NCBI RefSeq assembly: GCF_027587205.1
Contig: NZ_JAPDOD010000006.1
Span: 124,001 to 188,000 of the forward strand
DNA: 64,000 nt
Source of the DNA: Solirubrobacter ginsenosidimutans
GTDB taxonomy: Bacteria; Actinomycetota; Thermoleophilia; Solirubrobacterales; Solirubrobacteraceae
Direction of reading: 5' to 3'
The notes under the pieces were generated by a model. That model was given only the letters and a program-made list of their open reading frames with translations. It had not been told where the DNA came from and did not search any database. Positions 55,242 to 63,945 of this stretch are shown in pieces. Every line of letters starts with the position of its first letter. Position 1 is the first letter of the stretch. Position numbers and translations under genes: made by a program.

Positions 55242-56613
55242 TCCCCTGCGCGGGGCGAAACCGGTTCGCCGGGTCGAGCTCGTGCTTGATCCGGCGCAGC
55301 CGGGGCAGGTTCGCGCCGTAGTAGGCGCGCAGCGCGTTGGTGAGATCGGGGTCGGCGTAGTTGGCGTAGGCGCCGCTGCCGTACGGGGCGATCAGCCTGC
55401 GTGCGTGCCTGACGCGCGCCTTCGCGACCATGATCGGCGCGTAGGACAGCACCTGGACGCTGAAGCGCTCGTCGCGGTGCGGGAACGCGGTGTCGGCGCG
55501 GTGTGGGCGGTTGATCGCCCCGCCGTAGGCGTCGAGGATCAGCGCCGCGCCGGTGTCGGCCGCGCCGAGGAACGCCGTGCGGGCGGCGTGGGTGAGCGGC
55601 TTGCGCACGTAGAGCGAGGAGGCGGCGAAGGTGGTGCGCGCAGGCTTGGCTCCCACCCAGCGCTTCTGCACCGTCAGGTAGTCGGCGCTCCCGACGACGG
55701 GGGTCCCGCCGAGCGGCCTGATCAACGCGCGCAGCGCGGGCTCTGAGCCCAGGTACTGGCCGAAGGCGCTGGCGCCGCCTGAGTCGAGCGTCAGGATCGC
55801 AGTCAGCGCCCGGGGTGCGTGCGGGGCGAGCGCATCCCACGCCGCGAGTGCCTCCTCTCGCGCGGCTCGCGGGTAGCTGATGCTGAAGAACGCGGCGTGG
55901 GTGACGTGGGGCGTCTTCACGCGGATCGCGGTGACGATCGCGAAGCTCCCGCCGCCGCCGCGCAGCGCCCAGAAGAGCGCGTCGCCGTCGTCGACCCGCC
56001 GGCGCTTGCCGTCCGCGGTGACGGCGTCGAAGCTCGTGACGCGATCGAGCGTCAGGCCGTAGGCGCGGCCGGCGAGCCCCATCCCACCGCCGAGGACCAG
56101 GCCGCCGACCCCGACGGTCGGGCAACTCCCGGCGGGGATCATCGCGCCGTGGCGCGCGAGCGCGGTGTAGACGGCGAGGGTGCGGGCGCCGGGCCCGAGC
56201 GTGGCGGTCCCGTCGCGGTAGGAGATGCGGTTCAGCGCGTTCAGGTCGACGACCACGGCGGTGGCGCTCGTCGAGTCGCCGTTGTAGCCGTGGCCGCCGG
56301 AGCGGCTGACGAGCGGGATCTCGAAACGGTTCGCCCACTCGACCACGGCGCGGACGTCCGCGGCGTCCTTGACCTGCACGACGGCGGGTGGCTTGACGCC
56401 GTCGTAGCGGCGGTTGAAGACCACGCGGGCGGCGTCGTAGCCGGCGCTGCTCGGCGTGAGCACCCGGCCGCGGACGGCGGCCTTGAGCGCGCGGACCTGC
56501 TTCGGCGTCAGGCGGCGCGCCTCGGCGAGGTCCGCACCCGCGAGCAGCGCGGCGGTCGCGGCGAGCAGAGTGCGCCGCGTGACCCTCCCCGTGTGAACAG
56601 TTTCACGGTTCAC
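55234..56613 (-). CDS. Tat-exported BBE-type FAD-linked oxidase
   Basis: A 459-residue flavoprotein. The N-terminus RVTRRTLLAA is Tat-like. An FAD-binding PCMH domain has RSGGHGYNG (His for covalent FAD) and GSCPTVGVGG (Cys for a second link), so bicovalent flavin is likely. The C-terminal BBE segment YANYADPDL...HELDPANRF is complete. It probably oxidises a sugar, lactone or aromatic alcohol outside the cytoplasm. The tail overlaps the L,D-transpeptidase gene by 8 bases. Confidence 0.87.
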   Translation of the reverse strand: MNRETVHTGRVTRRTLLAATAALLAGADLAEARRLTPKQVRALKAAVRGRVLTPSSAGYDAARVVFNRRYDGVKPPAVVQVKDAADVRAVVEWANRFEIPLVSRSGGHGYNGDSTSATAVVVDLNALNRISYRDGTATLGPGARTLAVYTALARHGAMIPAGSCPTVGVGGLVLGGGMGLAGRAYGLTLDRVTSFDAVTADGKRRRVDDGDALFWALRGGGGSFAIVTAIRVKTPHVTHAAFFSISYPRAAREEALAAWDALAPHAPRALTAILTLDSGGASAFGQYLGSEPALRALIRPLGGTPVVGSADYLTVQKRWVGAKPARTTFAASSLYVRKPLTHAARTAFLGAADTGAALILDAYGGAINRPHRADTAFPHRDERFSVQVLSYAPIMVAKARVRHARRLIAPYGSGAYANYADPDLTNALRAYYGANLPRLRRIKHELDPANRFRPAQGIR

Positions 56614-56642
56614 CGCTCAGCCGCCTCGGTAGCGTTGCAGGT

Positions 56643-57401
56643 ATGCGCTACCGGCGATTCGTCGCTCTCGGAGACAGCACCACCGAGGGTTTGATGGACC
56701 CGCTGCCCGACGGGAGCGGGTTCCGCGGCTGGGCCGATCGCCTGGCCGAGATCCTCGCCGCCATCGACCCGGAGCTGCGCTACGCCAACCTCGCCGTGCG
56801 CGGGAAGCTCGCCCGCCAGATCCGCGAGACGCAGCTCGACGACGCCCTCGCCCTGGAGCCCGACCTCGTGTCGCTGCTCGCCGGGCTCAACGACATGCTG
56901 CGCCGCAACGTCGACGTCGCGGGTGTGGCTGCCGAGATCGACGGGATGGTCTCCCGTCTGCGCGAGGCCGGGGCAGACGTGATCCTGTTCACGCTGCCCG
57001 ACCCCGTGCCGATCAACCCGCTCGCCAAGACCGCGGCGGGCGCGATCGCCCAGCTCAACGACGCGATCCGCGAGATCTCCCAGCGGCGCGGGACGTTCAT
57101 CGTGGAGCTCGACGTGCACCCGGTCTCCTCCGATCGCCGGCTCTGGAACGAGGACCGGCTGCACGCCAACCCTGAGGGTCACCGCCGGATCGCGCTGGCC
57201 GTCGCGCACGCGATGGGGCTCCCGGACACCGATCTCTCGTGGGCGGCCGGATTCCCCTCCCCGCTGGGCCGGCGCTCGTCGGTCTCGCACGTCGTGTGGT
57301 TCGGGCGCTACTTCACGCCGTGGGTGATCCGCCGCCTGCGCGGGCGCTCCTCGGGCGACGGGCGTGTGGCCAAGCGCCCCGAGCTCGAACCGTTCACGTA
57401 G
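56643..57401 (+). CDS. SGNH/GDSL-family hydrolase
   Basis: A 252-residue esterase-type protein. Block I is ALGDSTTEG near residue 9 (Ser nucleophile), block III GLNDML, and block V DRLHANPEGH supplies Asp and His. There is no signal peptide. The divergent start is 29 bases from the BBE-type oxidase. The substrate is unknown. Confidence 0.88.
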   Translation: MRYRRFVALGDSTTEGLMDPLPDGSGFRGWADRLAEILAAIDPELRYANLAVRGKLARQIRETQLDDALALEPDLVSLLAGLNDMLRRNVDVAGVAAEIDGMVSRLREAGADVILFTLPDPVPINPLAKTAAGAIAQLNDAIREISQRRGTFIVELDVHPVSSDRRLWNEDRLHANPEGHRRIALAVAHAMGLPDTDLSWAAGFPSPLGRRSSVSHVVWFGRYFTPWVIRRLRGRSSGDGRVAKRPELEPFT

Positions 57402-57634
57402 CGTCCTCGCGCCCGGGGAAGCAGGAGCGCGGGGAAGATTGCGAACGCGGTTAGACCCAGCGTCCAGGCGAACGCCGTGCCGAGCGAGCCGCCGACCTGC
57501 TGGAAGATCCGCACGCCGACGGTGGCGCGCGGGATCGCCTCGCGCTCGAGCCCGTGGTAGGCCGCGCTGATCACCGGGACGAACGCGGCGCCGCTGAACG
57601 CCCGCGAGCGGAAGAGCCGGAGGTCGAGCTCTAG
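57395..57634 (-). pseudogene. Internally deleted MFS drug-transporter remnant
   Basis: The minus strand reads LELDLRLFRSRAFSGAA, then a jump to AAYHGLEREAIPRATVGVRI and GLTAFAIFPALLLPRARGR. These are separated parts of DHA2/EmrB-type transporters now joined, so most membrane helices are deleted. No start codon is found, and the 5' end merges with the paaK stop. Confidence 0.6.
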
Positions 57635-58878
57635 CGTCTGTCGATCACGCGGACGGCTTTGCCCTCGCTGCGCGGGATCTCGCCGGGCGCCTTCACGTGG
57701 ACGGTCACGCTGACGCCGATCCGCTCCCGGATCGCCTGTTCGATCTTGGTGGCGAGTGCGATCGGGTTGACGCCGGCCTCGAGTGGCTCGCAGCACACGG
57801 TGACCTCGTCGAGGGTCTCAGGACGCTCGACGACGAGCTGGTAGTGCGGGGCGACGCCCGCCTGGCCGAGCAGGACGTGCTCGATCTGGCTCGGGTAGAG
57901 GTTGACCCCGCGGATGATCAGCATGTCGTCGCGGCGGCCGCGGACCGCGCTCATGCGGGCGAACGTGCGCCCGCAGGCGCAGCGCTCGTGGGTGAGGCTC
58001 GCGATGTCCCCCGTGCGGTAGCGGATGAGCGGCAGCGCTTCCTTGGTCAGGGTCGTGAAGACGAGCTCGCCGTCGGTGCCGTCGGCGGCTCGACGGCCGG
58101 TCGCGGGGTCGATGACCTCGACGAGGAAGTGGTCCTCCTGCACGTGCAGGCCGTCGCGGGCTTCCGGGCATTCGGCGGAGACTCCGGGTCCGACGATCTC
58201 CGACAGGCCGTAGACGTTGAGGGCGATCAGGCCGAGCTCGTCCTGCAGGCGCTCGCGCATCCCCTCCGTCCACGGCTCGGCGCCGAACATGCCGATTTCC
58301 AGCTTGAGGTCTTGCCGGTCGATACCGGCCTCACGTAGACCTTGAGCGATGTGGAGCGCGTAGGACGGGGTACAGCAGAGCACTTGGCCCTGGAGGTCCC
58401 TGAGGAGCGTCGCCTGGCGCGCGGTGACGCCGCCGGAGACCGGGATGACGAGCGCTCCGAGGCGCTCCGCGCCCTGGTGGAAGCCGAGCCCGCCGGTGAA
58501 GAGCCCGTAGCCGTAGGCGTTGTGCACGATCATCCCGGCCTTCACGCCGGCCATCGCCATGCAGCGGGACATGACCTTCGACCAGACATCGAGGTCGTGC
58601 TCGGTGTAGGCGACGACGGTGGGGACGCCGCCGGTGCCGGAGGACGCGTGGATGCGCCGCAGCTGCTCACGCGGGACGGTTATGAGGCCGAGCGGGTAGC
58701 CCGCGCGGAGATCGTCCTTGGTGGTGAACGGGACGTTCTGCAGGTCGTCCAGCGACTCGATGTCCGGCAGGTCCGCGCCGCGTTCGGTGCGCTTGAGGCG
58801 GGCGACGACCTGCTGCAGCCGCTCGAGCTGGAGCGTCTCGAGGACGGTGCGCGGCGCGTGCTCAATCCTGACGCTCAT
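57631..58878 (-). CDS. paaK: Phenylacetate-CoA ligase
   Basis: A 415-residue adenylate-forming enzyme. Signatures are FTTKDDLRAGYP, the P-loop SSGTGGVPT near residue 80, YGLSEIVGPGVS and a C-terminal PRSEGKAVRV with the catalytic Lys. It activates phenylacetate or a hydroxylated form. The N-terminus seems to lack about six residues normally before GADLPDIESL (in-frame). It is the last gene of the fetA-fetB-dpgC-like operon; the start overlaps the previous gene by 17 bases. Confidence 0.87.
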   Translation of the reverse strand: MSVRIEHAPRTVLETLQLERLQQVVARLKRTERGADLPDIESLDDLQNVPFTTKDDLRAGYPLGLITVPREQLRRIHASSGTGGVPTVVAYTEHDLDVWSKVMSRCMAMAGVKAGMIVHNAYGYGLFTGGLGFHQGAERLGALVIPVSGGVTARQATLLRDLQGQVLCCTPSYALHIAQGLREAGIDRQDLKLEIGMFGAEPWTEGMRERLQDELGLIALNVYGLSEIVGPGVSAECPEARDGLHVQEDHFLVEVIDPATGRRAADGTDGELVFTTLTKEALPLIRYRTGDIASLTHERCACGRTFARMSAVRGRRDDMLIIRGVNLYPSQIEHVLLGQAGVAPHYQLVVERPETLDEVTVCCEPLEAGVNPIALATKIEQAIRERIGVSVTVHVKAPGEIPRSEGKAVRVIDRR

Positions 58879-60067
58879 GGGCGCGCCAGTTCTCCTCGAG
58901 GTTGCGGATCAGCGCGGGGCTGAAGTGACACACGGCCTGCTCGCGTGAGTACGTCGCCATGTATTCGCGGAAGGTACTCAACGGTTCCTGACCGATGCGC
59001 AGCGCCCGGCGGTTGGCGACGCCGCTGACGGCCCCGGCGCTGGCCAAGTGGGTGGCCGTGCGCTCGATGTACGCGTCCATCTCGCCGGGCGCGACGATGT
59101 CGTCGGCGAGCTCCTCGGGCGCGAGCTCGCGGTCGGAGAGGATCGCCTGGCGCGCGCGGCGATCACCCACGAAGCGCGGGAGCCGCAGGTTCGCCGCGCC
59201 GGGGATGATGCCCTCGTTTCTTGCGGGCAGCGTGCAGCGGGTGTTCTCCTCGGCGAGGATGTGATCGGCGACCAGCAGCAGCTGGCAGCCGCCGCCGATC
59301 GCGAACGTCTCCGCCGCGGCGATCCACAGCTTCTCGGTCTCCGGTCGGCTGAGGCCGCGGTAGATCTTGTGGACGAGGCCGAGGTCTCGCATCGGGAAGA
59401 ACAGGTAGGAGATCTGGCCGCGGTAGAGGTGGGTGAGGTTCAGGCCGGCGCCGAAGATGCGGCGGCCGGCGTAGCGGGGGTGCTCGACGATGCCGCCTCT
59501 CAGCACGGCGATCTCGACCTGCGGGTCGAGCAGGACGAGGTCGATCGCGGCCTCCAGCGGGCCGGTCGTCGTGTCGTCCTCGGCGTTGAGGTAGCGGGGG
59601 TTTGAGAGCTCGACGGTGCCGACGTTGCCCCGTCGTGTGACGCTGGCCGTGCCGAGGTTCGCGTAGCCCGTCTTCTGGTAGTCGTCCTGGTGGTCGAGCG
59701 CGAGCTGCGTCGGGCGCAGCATCACGTCGATCAGGTGGGTGCCGGCGTCGGGGTTGGCGAGGACGTGGCCGAGCAGTTGCCCCTGCGCGATCTCGTAGCC
59801 CTCCTTGTCCTTCTGGAAGCGCTCGCGCTCGCGCTCGACCTGGTCGCGGCTCGGGGTCAGCCCCGGGACGCGGTCGGCGGCTGCGTAGACGAGGTCGTCG
59901 GCTCGCAGCCCGTCCTTGCCGTCGTCCGTCAGTTGCGCGTAGAGCGTGTGGACGTGGCGCTCCAGGAAGGCGTCCCTGAGGCCGTGCGGGTCGTCGGCGA
60001 ACCCGTCCAGCCGCTCGCTCAGGCGGGCGGCGTCGCGCTCGAAGTCACCGTCGAACATCGGCGACAT
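58862..60067 (-). CDS. DpgC-like cofactor-free dioxygenase
   Basis: A 401-residue crotonase-superfamily protein with a long helical N-terminus (about 150 residues), as in DpgC, the 3,5-dihydroxyphenylacetyl-CoA 1,2-dioxygenase. GAGLNLTHLYRGQIS, TFAIGGGCQLLLVADH and EGIIPGAANLRLPRF are the family's core. It needs no metal or flavin in characterised members. The downstream PaaK could supply the CoA-thioester. ATG 60058 is an alternative start. Confidence 0.8.
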   Translation of the reverse strand: MSPMFDGDFERDAARLSERLDGFADDPHGLRDAFLERHVHTLYAQLTDDGKDGLRADDLVYAAADRVPGLTPSRDQVERERERFQKDKEGYEIAQGQLLGHVLANPDAGTHLIDVMLRPTQLALDHQDDYQKTGYANLGTASVTRRGNVGTVELSNPRYLNAEDDTTTGPLEAAIDLVLLDPQVEIAVLRGGIVEHPRYAGRRIFGAGLNLTHLYRGQISYLFFPMRDLGLVHKIYRGLSRPETEKLWIAAAETFAIGGGCQLLLVADHILAEENTRCTLPARNEGIIPGAANLRLPRFVGDRRARQAILSDRELAPEELADDIVAPGEMDAYIERTATHLASAGAVSGVANRRALRIGQEPLSTFREYMATYSREQAVCHFSPALIRNLEENWRAHERQD

Positions 60068-60812
60068 CTTCGCGCAGCCGCTCGCCCGGGGCGATGCGGG
60101 TGCGGACGATCAGCTCGGCGATCACCGTGGCGGAGAGCAGCTCGACCGCGAGCAGCGTGAGCAGGACGGTCAGCTGGACGCGGGCGGCCTCGGCGGGTGA
60201 GGCGCCGCCGAGGACGAGGCCGACGAACGTGCCCGGCAGCGTCACGATCCCGACGTTGCGGGTCTGGTCGATGGCCGGCACCAGGCCGGTCTTGATCGCC
60301 TGGCGGACGGTCGGCGCGAGTGCCTCACGAATCCGGTCGCCGAGCGAGAGCCGCGCTTCGATCTCCTCCTCGTCGGCGCTCAGGCCTTCGAGCAGGCGGC
60401 GGCCGGTGAGCGTCGTCGCGGTCATCGCGCCACCGATCAGGATGCCGGCGGTGGGGATGGCCGCGCGGGGCGTGGGTTCGAACGCCCCGACCGCGATCAG
60501 GATCCCGGCCGCGCCGACGGCGGGCACCCCGATCGCGGCGATCGCCCGCGCCCGCGCGTTGGGGACGGACTTGATCCGCCCGCCGCTGGTGATCGCCGCC
60601 GTGGCCACCATGCCGGCGACGAAGGCGATCGCGAGGACGTCGACCCGGAACACGAGCGCGATCAGCGCGCCGACCGCCGCGAGCTGCACGATCGCCCGCG
60701 CCGCCGCGATAAGGATCTCCCGGCTCAATCCGAGCTTGAGCCGGTGGGCGAGCAGCGCGGCGAACGCGACGAACGCGACGCCGCTCGCGACCTGAAGGAC
60801 CCCGGAACTCAC
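60045..60812 (-). CDS. fetB: Iron-export ABC permease FetB-like
   Basis: A 255-residue integral membrane protein with about seven hydrophobic segments, of the FetB/YbbM (UPF0014) family. The cytoplasmic segment RLSLGDRIREALAPTVRQAI and GIVTLPGTFVGLVLGGASP are typical. It is coupled to the ATPase upstream (ATGA overlap) and overlaps the dioxygenase gene by up to 23 bases. FetAB of E. coli exports iron; another substrate is possible. Confidence 0.85.
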   Translation of the reverse strand: MSSGVLQVASGVAFVAFAALLAHRLKLGLSREILIAAARAIVQLAAVGALIALVFRVDVLAIAFVAGMVATAAITSGGRIKSVPNARARAIAAIGVPAVGAAGILIAVGAFEPTPRAAIPTAGILIGGAMTATTLTGRRLLEGLSADEEEIEARLSLGDRIREALAPTVRQAIKTGLVPAIDQTRNVGIVTLPGTFVGLVLGGASPAEAARVQLTVLLTLLAVELLSATVIAELIVRTRIAPGERLREDVADVRR

Positions 60813-61444
60813 GCGGCGCCCGCCGCCGCACCCACGAGACGCAGCGTCGCGTCGGCGACCGATTCGGCGAGGGCCATGTCGTGGGTGGCGACGATCACCG
60901 CCAGGTCGCGGTTCGCCAGGGCCGCGACCGTCTGCGCGATCACTTCCGCGGTCTCCGGATCCAGCGCAGCGGTGGGTTCGTCGAGGAGGATCGCGTCGGG
61001 ATCGCGGGTCAACGCCCGCGCGAGCGCGACGCGGGCGCGCTCCCCGCCGCTCAGCGCACGTGCGGTCCGCGGCAGGAACGAGCGGTCGAGGCCGGCGGCG
61101 GCCAGCGCCGCGTCGCGGACTTCATCGTCGAGCGCGTCGAGGGCGTAGGCGAGGTTGTCGGCGACCGTCCCCGGCAGCATCACCGGCGCCTGCGCCACCA
61201 GCGCGACCCGCCGCCGCAGTACCTGGGGCGCGACCGCGCGGATGTCCTCCCCGTCGAGCGCGACCGTCCCCGCGGCGGGTTCGGCGAGCCGGTTCAGGCA
61301 GCGCAGGAGCGTGCTCTTCCCCGCGCCGGAAGCGCCGACGAGCGCGAGCACCTTGCCCCGCGGAGCGTCGAAGGAGAGGTCGCGCAGGACGGCCCGATCA
61401 CCGCGGCGAACGGTGAGTTCACGGACCTCGATGCCGCGGTTCAT
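60809..61444 (-). CDS. fetA: ABC ATPase FetA-like
   Basis: A 211-residue single ABC domain. Walker A is GASGAGKST near residue 37, the signature LSGGERARVALARAL, Walker B AILLDEPTAALD, and the H-loop ATHD. Partnered with the FetB-like permease by a 4-base overlap. It is the first gene of the four-gene operon; only 21 bases separate it from the divergent acyltransferase gene. Confidence 0.85.
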   Translation of the reverse strand: MNRGIEVRELTVRRGDRAVLRDLSFDAPRGKVLALVGASGAGKSTLLRCLNRLAEPAAGTVALDGEDIRAVAPQVLRRRVALVAQAPVMLPGTVADNLAYALDALDDEVRDAALAAAGLDRSFLPRTARALSGGERARVALARALTRDPDAILLDEPTAALDPETAEVIAQTVAALANRDLAVIVATHDMALAESVADATLRLVGAAAGAA

Positions 61445-61465
61445 ACCGTGTAGTTTCACGCGCTC

Positions 61466-62290
61466 ATGGCCATGACCAACGAGGAAGCCCACGAACTGTC
61501 CCGCAAGCGCGGGACGTCGCGACTGATCTATGGCACCGCACGGGTGGTGCTCTCGCCGATCGCCGGCGTCTGGTACCGCTTCAAGGTGACGGGTGCGGAG
61601 TACGTCCCCAAGGACGGACCCGCGATCATCGCGCCGAACCACAAGAGCTTCTACGACTCGTTCTTCATCGGCCTCGCCACGCGCCGCCACCTGCACTTCA
61701 TGGCCAAGACGGAGCTCTTCGAGGGCCGCTCCGCGCGGCTCTTGAGCGGCCTCGGCGCCTTCCCGGTCCGCCGCGGAGAAGCCGACCCCGACGCGCTCGA
61801 GACCGCCCGTCTGCATCTCGACAAGGGCCGCGTGCTCGCGCTCTTCCCCGAAGGCACCCGCCACCGCGACCCCGAGCAGCTGCGCGCGCCGCGCAAGGGC
61901 GCCGGGCGGCTCGCGATCGAGGCGCAGGCGCCGATCGTCCCGTGCGCGATCACCGGCACCGACCGCCTCTTCAACGGCTGGTTCCCCCGCCCGGTCAAGG
62001 TCCAGGTCTCCTTCGCCCCGGCCATCCAACCGTCGCAACTCGAGGCCACGCCCGAGGCCGCCGCCGACCTGATCGAGAACCAGGTGTGGCCGGAGGTCGA
62101 GCGCGAGTTCGCCAAGCTCAAGGCCAACCCGGGCCTGCTCGCGGCGATCGTCGCCGCCCTGTCCGCGGGTGCCGCCGGCGGCAGCATCGCCTACAGCAAC
62201 CAGCACAAGAAGAAGCCCAAGCGCAAGGTCGTCGTGCGCAGGCTCAAGCGGCGCGGCAAGAAGAAGAGCAACAACCCCTTCAAGCGCTAA
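61466..62290 (+). CDS. 1-acyl-glycerol-3-phosphate acyltransferase-like (PlsC family)
   Basis: A 274-residue acyltransferase with one N-terminal hydrophobic segment. NHKSFYDSFF near residue 57 is the NHx4D catalytic motif, and FPEGTRHRD the glycerol-phosphate motif. The C-terminal 40 residues are unusual: a short hydrophobic stretch then a strongly basic tail (KKKPKRKVVVRRLKRRGKKK). It acts in phospholipid synthesis by family. Confidence 0.87.
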   Translation: MAMTNEEAHELSRKRGTSRLIYGTARVVLSPIAGVWYRFKVTGAEYVPKDGPAIIAPNHKSFYDSFFIGLATRRHLHFMAKTELFEGRSARLLSGLGAFPVRRGEADPDALETARLHLDKGRVLALFPEGTRHRDPEQLRAPRKGAGRLAIEAQAPIVPCAITGTDRLFNGWFPRPVKVQVSFAPAIQPSQLEATPEAAADLIENQVWPEVEREFAKLKANPGLLAAIVAALSAGAAGGSIAYSNQHKKKPKRKVVVRRLKRRGKKKSNNPFKR

Positions 62291-62300
62291 GCCGCGCGGC

Positions 62301-62347
62301 GAACGTCAACTTGTTCGGGCTCTGCCCGACGAACCTTGCTCTCGATC
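62301..62347. repeat. 47-bp repeat with hairpin, copy 1
   Basis: It begins GAACGTCAAC and ends CTCGATC. It contains TCGGGC-TCT-GCCCGA, a hairpin at 62315-62329. It is identical at 39 of 47 positions, without gaps, to copy 2 at 63167-63213. It encodes the last residues of the frameshifted gene. Confidence 0.7.
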
Positions 62348-63166
62348 AGCGCGGCGCGCACGCGGGCGACGACGACCGCCGGCCGCGTGACGACCTCGCG
62401 CCACGTCGTCCGTAGCACGATCTCGCCCTGCGCTTCCAACACCGCTTGGCGCGCGGCGTCGTCGGCCCGCGCGAGGAGGTGACCGTGGTACTTCCGGCTG
62501 TCGGCCTCGAGGATCACGCGGTGCTCCGGCCAGCGGAAGTCGGGGATGTGGCGGCCGCGGCGGACGTTGACGTCGGGCTTCGGGAGGCCGCCCTGGTGCA
62601 GCACGGCGAGCACGATGTCCTCGTACTCGTTGCGGGTGGGCGCGGCGGTGGCGAGGATCTTGCGCAGCTTGGCCGCGCCGCGATGCCCGCGCGTCACGAG
62701 CTCGCTGACCTTCACCTGCCCGCGGTTGAGCGCCTCGTTGACCGCTCGGCGCAGCCCTGCGTAGGGCAGCTTGCCCGCGAGGTCGATCAGCGTTCGGGCC
62801 GGCGGCGTGACCGGAATGCCCTTGAACTCCGTGCGCTCGATCGACTGTGAGCGGTGCGTGTAGATGCCCGCGTGCCCGCGCGGATGGTTCGCGGTGACCT
62901 CCGGGAAGCGGTCGTCCCAGTCGAACCAGCCGTACAGCACCGCGGCCGAGAAGTGCGAGAGCACCGCGCTGGGCCCGCACGCCCTGACGGCCGCCAGGAA
63001 CACGCCTTCGAGCGTGAGGTTCGGATGACGCCGTAGACGCCCCGGAAGATCGCGAAGAGGCGGCCATGCGCCACCCGCCATGAGATCGCATCCGCCGACA
63101 TGCCGCAGGCGCGCAGGTCGGCGACGTCGAGCACGCTCCATTGCCGCGCGGCCAGCCACGCGCAAC

Positions 63167-63213
63167 GAGCGTCAACTTTGTCGGGCTCTAGCCGATCAAC
63201 CTTGCACTCGATC
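63167..63213. repeat. 47-bp repeat with hairpin, copy 2
   Basis: It begins GAGCGTCAAC and ends CTCGATC in the same orientation as copy 1. Its stem is partly broken (TCGGGC...GCCGA). It encodes the N-terminus of the frameshifted gene, so both protein ends carry a related IE-x-KV-x-R-x-EP-x2-VD motif. Confidence 0.7.
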
Positions 63214-63288
63214 TCCATGGCGGCAGGATCGCCCGACCGCCTGCAACCGAACAAGACGCGTTCGTGACGAGTGTGTGCCGGAAGTGCG

Positions 63289-63885
63289 TCAATTCGGCGC
63301 GGAGACCGTGAGGAGGTGGCGGAGGAACACGTCCGGGTCCGGCCAGGGCATGTGGGGGCGTACCGTGCGGAGCATCGCGTAGCCGTGCAGGCTGGTCCAG
63401 ACGAGGATGGCGAGCTCGTTCGCCGCCTCGCTGGAGAGCGTCGGTGTGCGCGCCTGCAGCAGGGCGACGACGCCGTCGAAGGCCTGGTCGCGGTGGCCGT
63501 GCACGTGCTTGTCGACGACCGGGCGGCGCGCGGAGAAGAGGATCGCGTAGAGCGCGGGCTTGTGCTCGGAGAACGCGAGGTAGGCGAGACCCATCGCCAT
63601 CAACCGCTCGTCGGGTGTGCCGGAGACCGCGGCGGCGGCCGTCAGCTCGGCGTTGAAGGTCTCAAAGCCCGCGTCCACGGCCGCGTCGACGAGCGAGTCG
63701 CGGTCGGGGAACTGCAGATACAGAGCGGTGGGTGAGACGCCGGCGCGCGCGGCGATCGCCCGCACGGACACGCGGCTCGCGTCACCCACCTCGTTGAGGA
63801 CCTCCGCGGTCGCCGCCAGCAACTGCTCACGCAGGCGGTTGCCCTCACCTCGGGGATTGCGTGGACGGCTCGACGCGGCGGACAT
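63289..63885 (-). CDS. TetR-family transcriptional regulator
   Basis: A 198-residue regulator. The N-terminal HTH is VSVRAIAARAGVSPTALYLQFPDRDSL, shown here as AIAARAGVSPTALYLQF near residues 43-59. The C-terminal TetR_C helices contain PALYAILFSARR. It is divergent from a probable transporter gene, with a palindrome between them, so it likely represses that gene and itself. Confidence 0.9.
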   Translation of the reverse strand: MSAASSRPRNPRGEGNRLREQLLAATAEVLNEVGDASRVSVRAIAARAGVSPTALYLQFPDRDSLVDAAVDAGFETFNAELTAAAAVSGTPDERLMAMGLAYLAFSEHKPALYAILFSARRPVVDKHVHGHRDQAFDGVVALLQARTPTLSSEAANELAILVWTSLHGYAMLRTVRPHMPWPDPDVFLRHLLTVSAPN

Positions 63886-63908
63886 GTCACCGAGAGGTTA
63901 GCGCTGAC

Positions 63909-63945
63909 TTGACAGCTGTACATGTACTGATGTTCACTTCTGGGA
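63909..63945 (+). promoter_or_regulatory. Divergent promoter/operator region
   Basis: TTGACA at 63909-63914 is a consensus -35. The palindrome GTACATGTAC at 63918-63927 lies in the spacer and is the likely TetR operator. No good -10 is seen at exactly 17 bases. Confidence 0.5.

Larger units (their letters stand above)
62287..63218 (-). pseudogene. Frameshifted AbiEi-like / DUF559 protein gene
   Basis: A start at ATG 63218 reads LAARQWSVLDVADLRACGMS and RLFAIFRGVYGV, an AbiEi-type winged helix. The frame is then lost near 63029, and the downstream frame continues with HPNLTLEGVFLAAVRACG to a DUF559/Vsr-like domain (DFRWPEHRVILEADSRKYHG). One missing base (or four) would restore one protein of about 310 residues. 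The 3' end overlaps the PlsC stop by 4 bases. Sequencing error cannot be excluded. Confidence 0.7.
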
